Below are positions 1-9,800 of a DNA stretch of 64,000 nucleotides, piece by piece (positions within the stretch are counted from its first letter, which is position 1; every line of letters starts with the position of its first letter). Origin of the DNA: Thorsellia anophelis DSM 18579 (lineage in GTDB: Bacteria > Pseudomonadota > Gammaproteobacteria > Enterobacterales > Thorselliaceae); the NCBI RefSeq assembly GCF_900111395.1, contig NZ_FOHV01000006.1, positions 1 to 64,000 of the forward strand, in the 5' to 3' direction. Both the position numbers and the translations under genes were made by a program. The notes below the pieces were generated by a model. It saw only the letters and a list, made by a program, of their open reading frames with translations, had not been told where the DNA came from and did no database searches.

Positions 1-213
1 AGTCCAATGCTTGTTAAAGTATCTCCAAATCCCTACCGTACTATCAATGCCAAATAATTCACCAATGAGCTCCATTGTAATGACTTCGCTATCTGACAGC
101 TTTGGCTTGAACACTCTTGCTCTAAGAGGTCTATCGTATTCTTCCAGTATTTTATTTAAGCTATCGTCTATTTTAATAAAAGTATAGATGATATAATCTA
201 CTAATGATGGCAT
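1..213 (-). CDS. DDE transposase, N-terminal part, runs off left edge
   Basis: An open frame of 71 codons begins with ATG at 213 and is still open at base 1. It has a good ribosome site (AGGAG, 8 bases before the ATG). The visible residues include KLSDSEVITMELIGE and IWRYFNKHW, which look like the N-terminus of DDE transposases of the IS4/IS982-like group; the catalytic part would lie to the left of the window. Whether the element is intact cannot be seen. It sits head-to-head with IS630 debris at 316-946, so this is a cluster of mobile elements beside the large surface-protein locus. The family assignment is from memory of the motif and is tentative. Confidence 0.6.
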   Translation of the reverse strand, partial: MPSLVDYIIYTFIKIDDSLNKILEEYDRPLRARVFKPKLSDSEVITMELIGELFGIDSTVGIWRYFNKHWT

Positions 214-315
214 GATTTTACTCCTAATTTTGATTCGTCTCTTAATTAGTTGTAAGTTATGCCATCTCCCTCCAAATTATGCAACAAAAAAGTCGAGCAT
301 CGCGTTATTTAATGT

Positions 316-946
316 GTGTATACCCGTGATATTTCAAGATTCTTGACATTGAAAGATCACGGGAGCAGAATATTTGATATAAATATTAAATTAACAGAAG
401 AACAAAGAGCAAATTTAAAAGCTCAACATAAAATGACTCACGATCAAAGAATATGTGATCGTATTCGTTGTGTTTTGTTGGCTGATGATGGTTGGTCAGC
501 AAAATCAATCGCTGAATCTCAATTAATTCATGAAACGACAGTGCTAAGGCATATTAAGGACTATCTTGAAGATAATAAGTTAAAGCCTGAAAATGGTGGT
601 TCTGTAAGTTATTTAATTACAGAACAAAAACAAAAACTGATTACTCATTTAACTCAACATTTATATCAGCATAACTATCAGATAGTTGCCTATGACGCTG
701 CGACTAATCAAGTTTACTTTACTGTTTCTGGTATGCATAAATGGCTCATTCGACACGGATTTAGTTATAAAAAACCTAAATGTAGACGGCTGTGTTTAAA
801 CGGGTAATAATAATCAATATTTTCCGTCGAAAGATAAATTTTGAGAAGCCGTATTGGGATTTTTCAAGAAAATTCTCACCACGAACATTACAGAACTACG
901 AACAAGGCTTGCTGATAATTTTCAAGTGCTAAAACCTGCATCTTGA
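316..946 (+). pseudogene. IS630-family transposase remnant, core deleted
   Basis: The first part (316-807) encodes an IS630-type helix-turn-helix N-terminus (LTEEQRANL, then RICDRIRCVLLADDGWS and a winged-helix region ending GFSYKKPK). Directly after KKPK, where the DDE core should start, the frame runs into CRRLCLNG and stops. About 40 bases on, in a different frame (851-946), the typical IS630 C-terminus is recognisable (FFKKILTTNITELRTRLADN followed by FQVLKPAS and a stop). IS630 transposases usually have about 340 residues, so roughly half the protein, including the catalytic residues, is missing. The element cannot encode an active transposase. No terminal inverted repeats were identified. 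Confidence 0.75.
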
Positions 947-1019
947 TTTCCATTGAGTATATCGCCTTTAACATGAGTTCATGAACAATATTATCGAAAA
1001 ATCATTTAACATCTAGATC

Positions 1020-1444
1020 AACGAGCCATTTATACTTAAAGCAATTAGAATTTGCGCTAATACCAGTCTTGGTTATGCATGCAAAGCTGTTTTACTATGA
1101 AATGCATCAATAGGGTTTTCAGTAAAAGAATGACGTAGAGTTTTTCCATCTACAGCAATCCGTGATTAGTTATTTTCCTGTCTACAGCATTTGCCTAATT
1201 CATAAAGTTTGATACAACTGATAACTCTAGCAATTGTATTATCAACAAGAATGCCAATTTTAAAGTCTCTAAATTGACTTAACCACTCAAGCTTTTCATC
1301 ACCAAATTGTTTGATATCATTCCAGCCAAGAGTTCCTGAAAGAACAGCACTAAAAGTTAGAAACAAAACATCAAAAAGGTCATGTTTTTTATTGATATCT
1401 TTTCCAGGGCCGGTAATTTGATTAGAAACAGTAATAATGCTCAT
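1020..1444 (-). pseudogene. ISAs1 (H-repeat) family transposase remnant
   Basis: The frame starts at ATG 1444 with a good ribosome site (AAAGGAG, 8 bases upstream). It encodes the ISAs1 N-terminus: KKHDLFDVLFLTFSAVLSG, GWNDIKQFGDEKLEWL and DNTIARVIS, then a stop at 1166-1168. In the same frame past the stop lies the next family hallmark, IAVDGKTLR (about 1134-1158), then HSFTENPIDAFHSKTALHA, another stop near 1072, and PRLVLAQILIAL. So the gene is decayed by in-frame stops and an internal loss between ARV and DGK. Full ISAs1 transposases have about 370 residues; only the first third is recognisable. It is the remnant closest to the surface-protein locus. Confidence 0.75.
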
Positions 1445-2029
1445 GGCACGCTCCTTTATTGTTAACAACAAAGTAACTGTTATTATATTGTAAGCAATAA
1501 AAGCAATCAATAATTTGATTTATGATCAACGCACTAAAATTTAAGCGATTTAAAACAGAAACTTATTTTAATATCGTCCCGCTATTACTTTCGTATTTGC
1601 ACAGCATAAATATGATTAATTTTCAATCAATTCCGAAACGGGTTAAAAAACCAAAAAAAACGTGCTTTAACGAAGCCGTTAACATGGTGAAAGTATTAAC
1701 ACAGAAGTGGTTGATCATTTAGAATCAGACACACACGAACGAATTTCTTGTCTTAAAGATGAGAGCACTTTAATTTTATGAATCATGTTCTAATCCTTCA
1801 TTGAATCCCCCTTTGCATAGGGGGAAAAATTATGATTTATTAGCTCAATCGCAAACTAAATAGCGAATCAAATTTATTGTCCGGAATTGGATCATTATAA
1901 TTGGCTATTAAAACTAGTTCGCTATCAAACAATAATAACAAAAATTAAGCAAAAAGCATTTAAAAATGAATTTAAAACCTCAATCACTAATTTATAAGTC
2001 GAAGCATACAGTTATTTTTAATTTAAACA
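1445..2029. other. Gap between IS debris and surface locus
   Basis: No supported gene. A 66-codon plus-strand frame (1522-1722) has no recognisable motif and no good ribosome site. A short GC-rich inverted repeat, CCCCCT (1807-1812) with AGGGGG (1819-1824), lacks a T-run on the exit side in either direction, so I do not call it a terminator. The rest is AT-rich and featureless to the eye. Confidence 0.4.
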
Positions 2030-2698
2030 CTAACTAGTTTTTCCAGGTGAGGCGTTTAAAGGTGTTGGCACCAAATCTCTAACACACGCAACAGCGCGTG
2101 TTGCTTGTGTCACGCACCCCCAATAATATAACGCAGTTTCAGTTGGTGGATTTGTACCACAGTATGACCCAGGGTCACCATTGTGATAACCTGCAACCGC
2201 ACCATCAGTGGTTCTAAAATTCAGGCGTCTGCCAAAACTTGTATTTTTTGGATTAGGCCCAGGTTCTGCAGCCCAATACCAATTATTCTCCCAACCATTA
2301 TTATAAGTTGCTAAATTACCCCACTCATTAAATATGCTACCAGAAATAAATCTTCCACCTGTATTTGGTAATCCTGCTTTAGTAATATCATTATTAAAAT
2401 GTCCAGAGAAATGTCTAGGCCCTACTAAAAAGGGATTATACCCTACATGTTGTCGATTAAACTCACCAATCGACGGAGTTCGATAACCACTTCCTTGACT
2501 ATCACAAAATACATCAACATTATTTGCGGCAGTGGTTTGTTGAATTTGATTTCCTACAATAGCTCTAAAGGAATAGCCAAGCTCAGCAGGCCAAAACTTA
2601 TTAGGCGCAGCCTGCCAATAACCACCAGTTTTAGGACTTGCATCAAGAGTGCTACTTGTAGAAATCAATAATAAAACTATTGCTAAATATTTATTCAT
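2030..2698 (-). CDS. Small secreted protein with one invasin-tip-like (C-type-lectin-like) domain
   Basis: 222 residues. A signal peptide covers about residues 1-20 (hydrophobic core IVLLLISTS, then DASPK). AAGGA lies 7-8 bases before the ATG. The mature protein is essentially one domain matching the last 150 residues of the giant protein at 3814-13182: GYWQAAPNKFWPAE (GYYQAAPNARWPE in the giant), a C...GYRTPS segment, IFNEWGN, WYWAAEPG and a C-terminal ACVRD. The order Cys / GYR.P / NEWGN / W.AEP / CV recalls the C-type-lectin-like tip domain of invasin and intimin (their pattern is roughly C..G.RLPT, YWSS, CVR). It is the last gene of the minus-strand locus. I infer a secreted or surface-bound tip subunit; neither ligand nor partner can be seen. 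An extra Cys pair (YCGTN, YWGCV) is present compared with the sister gene. Confidence 0.6.
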   Translation of the reverse strand: MNKYLAIVLLLISTSSTLDASPKTGGYWQAAPNKFWPAELGYSFRAIVGNQIQQTTAANNVDVFCDSQGSGYRTPSIGEFNRQHVGYNPFLVGPRHFSGHFNNDITKAGLPNTGGRFISGSIFNEWGNLATYNNGWENNWYWAAEPGPNPKNTSFGRRLNFRTTDGAVAGYHNGDPGSYCGTNPPTETALYYWGCVTQATRAVACVRDLVPTPLNASPGKTS

Positions 2699-3136
2699 AA
2701 TAATCCTTCATATAAATGGTATAAAATAACATTGGTATATTTAAGAAATTCCTAAATCACCTGTTTTTTTTAAATTATATCAATACTCTTTAAACCTTAA
2801 CCTAAAAAATTAACTTTTTAGGAACATGTGAATATTTAATACTAAATATCTAATTAAAAATTTAAAAACATACTTCTTTTAAAAAATATTAGACTCATGA
2901 AAAAAATATTTTTAACATATTCGGCTCGAAAAAAATCATCTTGTTTTAATAGAGATAATTTTATTCAGGTAATATCTCAAATATTAGTTTAGAACTATTT
3001 TTGCATCTAAATTAAGCAAAAAAAGGTAAGCTTTGTAAAATTCGCTTTTCCCCTGATATTACACTATTTATTTGCAAATAGGGTGTGGTAAAATTATATA
3101 TATGAACGACAAAGCGCCTAACTACAGGCATAGCGA
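2699..3136. other. Gap between the two small tip-domain genes
   Basis: About 440 AT-rich bases without a gene. Reading leftward, an imperfect stem (GGAAAAGC with GCTTACC, 3025-3052) followed by seven T (3018-3024) could be a weak intrinsic terminator for the gene at 3137-3649. If so, the last gene (2030-2698) would need its own promoter within 2699-3017. The stem has a mismatch and a bulge. Confidence 0.35.
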
Positions 3137-3649
3137 TTAAATACTCGCTACACAAACAACATGCTGTGAATTGCCAGCACCAGTTGCCGTAAGCTCTCCT
3201 GTTGTTATTTCATAGGTATAACGCTCATTTGCTGAAGCAGGTTCTGCCACCCAAAATTTCGTATTAGCTAAAGTTTCATCCCACCCAGACCCAGGATACT
3301 GTTTTACATTACCCCACTCGTTATAAAGAGATAATGATGCTTTTCTCTCACTTCCACCCGTTAATCCATTTGGATTTGCTTCAGGCGGTACTATTGCTAC
3401 ATGGGCTTCACTCATATCTGATGCTTTTGGGGTTCTATAACCATTGGCTTGATCCTTACACCATACATCTGGATTATTCTCAGCTGTCGTTTGCTGCAAA
3501 GTACTTCCAAAACTATACGGTGGATGTGAAGGAAACAAATCATTGGGTAGGCTAAAAAAACCTAATGTCGAATTTGGTGGCGCAGCATGCACTAAACTAT
3601 TTACCATCAAGGATGCTAACACACTTATTAACACTTTATTTTTTAACAT
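3137..3649 (-). CDS. Small secreted protein with one invasin-tip-like (C-type-lectin-like) domain
   Basis: 170 residues. The signal peptide is about residues 1-22 (LISVLASLMVNSLVHA, cleavage likely before APPNS), and AGAGG precedes the ATG. The remainder is a single domain of the type found three times in the giant upstream protein. It has TTAENNPDVWCKDQ, GYRTPKASD, LYNEWGN, WVAEPAS and VVCVASI at the very end, with the first and last Cys placed to form the disulfide that closes such a fold. It shares QQTTA.NN.DV.C and GYRTP with the next gene (2030-2698), so the two are paralogues. It sits 164 bases after the giant gene's stop. I infer an exported free tip or lectin-like subunit. Sugar binding is unproven and no canonical Ca-binding EPN/QPD motif is seen. 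Confidence 0.6.
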   Translation of the reverse strand: MLKNKVLISVLASLMVNSLVHAAPPNSTLGFFSLPNDLFPSHPPYSFGSTLQQTTAENNPDVWCKDQANGYRTPKASDMSEAHVAIVPPEANPNGLTGGSERKASLSLYNEWGNVKQYPGSGWDETLANTKFWVAEPASANERYTYEITTGELTATGAGNSQHVVCVASI

Positions 3650-3813
3650 ACAGATACCTCTTTCATATTCTGAGTTTGATTTATATCACTCACCAAATTC
3701 TAATGTTTTATTACAACTTAGCAAGATTAATTACATTAATTTAATATCCGGAAACATTAATTAATTTAACTTCTGCCCTAAATACATAACTAAATGTGCT
3801 TAGGGACTTAAGA

Positions 3814-6800
3814 TTACTCTATAGGGATCGTTCGAACACACAATGCCTTAGCAGTCTGATTTGAAACCACTTGGTTTGTGGCAATCGTAGTTCCTTGTCC
3901 TGAAGCTGCTCTTAAATTAACAGATATAGGCTCTGCTAGCCAAGCTGCACGATTGCCCACACCCGGCATGGTATTTATTCTGCCCCACTCTTGAACAAAA
4001 GCACCAATTTTAATACGGGCAACGTTAGCCCCAGCAGATGAACTAAATGGAATAAAATCTGGATAATTTAACGTATAGTCACTTACAGACATTGATTGAT
4101 AACCGTTTCCTAAACTTTGGCAATATAGGTCTGGATTATTAACCGGATTATTGATTACATTTGATTCACCTAAACTTTGAAGCCAAGGCCAATTAGATAT
4201 CGAGCTTCCCCAAATATTTTCCGGCCATCTTGCATTCGGCGCCGCCTGATAGTATCCATTCATTACGTCAGGAGAAATTTGGATCCATTTTTTTACTTTA
4301 AATCGATATTCATAAACACTGATGTCTGTCGCAAATCTAGGTCTTGCTGAAATAATGACTTCAGTTTGTATTGAAGGCTCATTAATAAACGTTACATTAC
4401 CTTGATTATCTACCGCGACTAAACTCTCATCACTGGAAGTCCAAATTAAATCAGTAGCAACAAAATCTGGTGTTGAGAGTTTGAAAGTTAGTTCTTTCCC
4501 TCCATATGTAGGAAATACATCAGTAAAATCACTTCCAACCGGGTTTACAATGTTATACGAGGAAGTAAATGCCGAAAGCGAAGTAAATGCCTTGGTTAAC
4601 CTTGTCGGCTGAATCGCTGGATCAAACCATTTTTGCGTTTTAAAGGTATAACGAAGCTCAGGTCGTAACTCAGGCCTTGTTCCCATAAACTCTGGTTTAA
4701 CTCTCGCATAGATTGTAATTTCAGTTGGCTGATTAGGCCTTCTAAGTAAAGTCACATTACCCGCACCTTCATTTGTGGCGCTCACAACACCATTACCAAC
4801 CGAGACTAAGCGCTCCTCAACAGGCTTACTATCTTCACTAGTTGACCAAGTATACTCTTCATTTAATGGCGCTTCATGATTACCAATATTAAGTCTAAAC
4901 ATTGCTCCACTGAACCCTGTTCTTGGATAAGTTTGACTATAATCACCATTTTTAGCTGCAATTACAGGTATTGGTGTCAATACATCATTCGTTGGGTTAG
5001 TAATCGAATTGAATCTCAATAATGGTTTATCTAAATTCACATCAAACCATTTAACTAATTTAAACCGGTAAGTCAATACTGGCGTTGTGCTCGTAATTCT
5101 TGGCGGCGTCGCTGTAATGACTATTTCAGTTGGCGCTTCAGGACGTTTAAGTAAGGTCACAATACCAGCTGAATCAGCATCGTAAGTGTCAAGTGGTTGA
5201 TTCCCTACTTTAACTAAATCAGGACGATTCACTGCCCAAGTATAATTACGATTTTGTCCACCAGAACGGCCTATATCTAATCTAAATTTAGCATTTTTAA
5301 AGCCCGTCTGTGGGAAGACTTGACTGAAATCATCACCTACAGGCGTACTTACCCCAATTTGAACAGGATCACGCATCAATATTGATGAAGAAGTTCCATA
5401 CATCAGACTTATTCCTTCAAAATTCTCAACTGGTCTTAATAAATCTACTGCAAACCATTTGTCCGTTCTAAATTTATAAGTCAGCACTGGCGTCTCTTCA
5501 GTAATCTCATTTTTAGGTGTAGCAATTACAGTTACAACAGTAGGCACATCAGGACGTTTAGTTAAAGTCACGACACCTGCTGTTTCCTTAGTAATCCCCG
5601 TAGTCACGCTGTTACCAACATAAGCGATACCTTCTGTACCATCTTCAAGTAATGACCAATTATAATCATCATTTAATAATGCCGTCGGTGCGCCAATATT
5701 CAATCTAAATGTGGCATTTACAAAGCCTGTTCTTGGGAAGACTTTACTGTAATCACCCTCTTCATGATCGATAATTGCAATTGAAGTCATTGCTCCAGCA
5801 GTTGCATCACTCGTGTTACCGTACGGCAAGCTAATCGAATGATAACGTTTCGCATTTTGAGCTTTGGTTTGAGTTTCAAACCATTTATCCAGCCTAAATT
5901 GATACGTTAACACTTTACGATACGAGCTTGCAAATTCAGGTTTCGGTGTTGCAGTAACTGTCACGACTGTTGGCGCAGATGGGCGTTTAAGTAACGTGAC
6001 ATTCCCTGAACCTAATAAACTCGAATCAACTACACCGCTATTACCAACTAAGACAATGTTAGCCTCACTTGCTGTTACTGCCCAATCATACTGTGAGTTT
6101 AATAGTACTTCATCGTCATTAGGGTCAATAATGTCTAACCTAAATCTAGCGTTCGTAAACCCTGTTCTTGGGAAAACATTAGTGAAATCTTCGCCATTAG
6201 GGGCATTTATATCAATCGTTGCATTATCATATACGGTTGTAATACGAGAAAACGTTGAAATAATCGGCGTTGTTTGAGTTTCAAACCACTTAGCAACCCT
6301 AAACTGATAAGTCAGAATTTTACGTGATAGTGTTTCACCGCCTTTTGGTGTTGCGGTAATAGTCACAACTGTAGGTACTGATGGCCTTTTAAGTAACGTC
6401 ACATTACCCGCCCCAGTAGCTGTATTATCTATTGCACCATTACCAATCGATACATATTCAGAAGCCTCAGGGTTCACAGTCCAATCATAAGCATCATTCA
6501 ACAAGATATTATCATTACCAGCCTTAATATCTAGACGGAACATAGCATTAGTAAACCCTGTTTGTGGGAACACATCACTAAAGTCATTACCATCAGGCTT
6601 ATTAACCGCTAGTACTGCTTCATCTAGTGGCGTTGTAATTGAACTGAAATTAGTGATGATGGCCTCTAAATTTGGTTCAAACCATTTAGCTAACTTAAAC
6701 TGATAAGTTAATACGTCAAGTGGATTAACTTTATTTGTTGCCGTCACAGTAATAACTGTCGGCGCAGCTGGACGTTTAAGCAGCGTCACATTACCACTTG

Positions 6801-9800
6801 CCTCGATATTTGTGCTATTAAGCCCTGTCGTGTTGCCAACTTTTGCTAACTCAGGGTCGCTTATAGTCCAGGTGTATTCATCATTCTTACCCTCTGTTTG
6901 CATTACAGCGCCAATATTCAATCTAAACATCGCATTAGTAAAGCCTGTTTGCGGGAAGACCTCATCAAAATTAGTGCCATTAGGGAGTGTCACCGGAATT
7001 AAAGGATTATCTTCATCAAGTGGCAATGTAATCACACTAAAACGACCTACTGGCGGCGCTAGATTCACATCAAACCACTTCGCAAGTTTAAAACTATAAT
7101 TAAGTGATGCTTCACCAGATGAGGTATCTTTCGGTGTTGCAGTGATTGTAATTACAGTCGGTGCTGCAGGACGTTTCACTAAAGTCACCTCACCACTAGC
7201 ATTAACAGTAGCAAGTGAGATATCAGATGAACGCCAGTCAAATTCTGAATTACGTGCACCAGTATTATCACCAATATTTAATCTAAACACCGCATTTTTA
7301 AAGCCCGTTTGCGGGAATACTTTATCATAATTACCCGCAGATGCTTCTACTAGCGGCAAATTAGTCCCATCTTTAGGTAGCGTGATACTGTTAAAGGAGG
7401 CAAACGGTTTAAGATCTTGATTAAACCATTTAATAACTTTAAAGCTATAACGAAGCACACGCGTGTCTTGTGTTTTATCCGGATTTGGCGTAGCAATAAT
7501 AGTAATGACTGTTGCAACTTCAGGATCTTTAATTAACGTCACATTACCTGCATTGTCCGCATTAGTGCCAGGCGTACCGTTATTACCTAACATCACATAC
7601 TCGCTATGGGCAGGATTCTCAATACTCCAGTTATAAAGACCGTTATCACGACCTGTTCCATCACCAATATTTAATCTAAATATCGCGCCAGGGAAACCTG
7701 TTGTTGGGAATGTTTTAGAAAAATCAGCATCCGCAGCCGTCACGTCTTCAGGCTGTACAACAGGGTGCTCAAAATTCGTTTTAAATGTGCCTACCGAATA
7801 AAAATCGTTATTTGACGATTGTGGTGATAAATCTGGATTGAACCATTTAATCACTTTAAAGGTGTAACGAATTTCAGGGTTTGTGCTCGAAGCTCCCCCT
7901 TTGGGCACAGCAACAACAGTGACTGGCGTTGCAACATCAGGGTCACGAATCAAGGTCACATTACCTGAACCAGTTTCAGTATTATTAACCGTACCGCTAT
8001 TACCTACTTTGATTAAACGCTCAGATTCAGGTTTGCTATCTTCACTGGTCGACCAGTTGTAATCAGCATTAAACTGACCACCTTTAGAACCGATATTTAA
8101 TCTAAATATCGCACCAGGGAACCCTGTAGTTGGGAATGTTTTTGAAAAATCTGCATCTGGATCCGTTTCTGCATTCTTAGGCTGAACAATGGGATGTTCA
8201 GCATCAGATAAGAATGTCTCAGCAGAGTAAAAATTTGCATTAGCAGGCGGCAGATCCTGATTAAACCATTTTACCACTTTAAATGTATATTTAATCACCG
8301 GGTTAGTAGAAGTCACCCCATCTTTAGGCGTTGCCGTAATGGTAATCGGTGTTGCAACCTCAGGATCTACTAGCAATGTTACATTACCGGCCCCTGTCGA
8401 TGTATTACTATTAGGGCCATTACCTACTGAAGCTAAGGTTGGGTGACTCGATTCCCAAGTGTAATTTTGATTAAACAAGCCATCACGGTTCCCGATATTC
8501 AGCCTAAATATTGCGCCAGGAAATCCTGTTGTTGGGAATGTTTTAGAGAAATCTGCATTCTCATCAGTTTGTGCATCTTTTGGCTGCACAATTGGGTGCT
8601 CAAAATCAGATAAGAACGTTTGTGCGGAATAAAATGCACCATTTAATGGTAAGTCTTGGTTAAACCATTTAACGACTTTAAATGTATAGGTCAATACATC
8701 AACATTTTCAGATGCCCCTTCAATTGGCGTTGCAGTGATGGTGACAGGTGTCGCAACTTCTGGATCACTAAGTAGCATCACATTACCAGCATTGTCTTTA
8801 GTTGTTCCAACAACACCATTATTACCGACCGAAACGAGTTCTGGATGACTAGACTCCCAAGTATAAAGCGCATTATCACGCCCACCTTTAAACCCTATAT
8901 TGAGCCTAAACATAGCTCCAGGGAACCCTGTAGTTGGGAAGACATTAGAGAAGTTTGCATTAGGATTAGTCTTCCAATCACGCGGCTGATTAATTGGGTG
9001 CTCAGCATCTGATAAGAATGTTTCAGCACTATAAAATGCTTTATTAATATTCGGTAAGTTTTGATTAAACCATTTAATGACTTTAAAACGATATTCAAGC
9101 ACCTTAGTGGACTCTAATTTATCGGGCTTTGGTGTCGCATAGATAGTAATTTCAGTGGCTACTTCTGGATCTTTTAATAACACTACATTACCTGCACCTT
9201 CTGGCGTACTATCAACCAGTGGACCATTACCGACAGAGGCGAGTTCTGGGTGGCTTGAACTCCAATTATATAACAAATTATCACGCCCATTAGTGCCACC
9301 AAGATTTAACCTAAATAGCGCACCAGGGAACCCTGTTGTAGGAAAGACTCCCGTAAAATCATCAGGACGTTTTTTAGGTGGCTGAGTGACAGGCTTAAAT
9401 TCTGCAGCAGAAAGTGGTGTCTGAATTGAGAAAAAATCGCTACCCATCATTGGATTAAACCATTTAAGTAACTTATAAGTATAAGCTATTGGTGGATAGC
9501 TCTTATCTTTTAGCTGTGCATAGACTGTTTGAGTGGAATTAAACTCAGGACGATTAACAAGTAAGACTTCCCCTAATTCATTGACTCGAATGGCTCTATC
9601 ATCATAAGGTTTTTCATCTTCAGATGTCCACCAATCATACTGGCTATTTAAAGCGCCATTAACTCCAATATTGAGCTTAAATTTAGCCCCTGGAAACCCT
9701 GTTGTTGGGAAGGTTTGTGAAAAATCCGCATCTTCTGCTGCTGGATCAATTGGTTGATTAACTTTAAATTCAGCTGCATTTTGTGGTGTGCTAACTGAAT

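Noticed and set aside
1522..1722. 66-codon plus-strand frame
   Set aside because: No ribosome site, no recognisable motif, and it sits in IS debris.
1807..1824. CCCCCT/AGGGGG inverted repeat as a terminator
   Set aside because: Flanking A and T runs are on the wrong sides for either direction.
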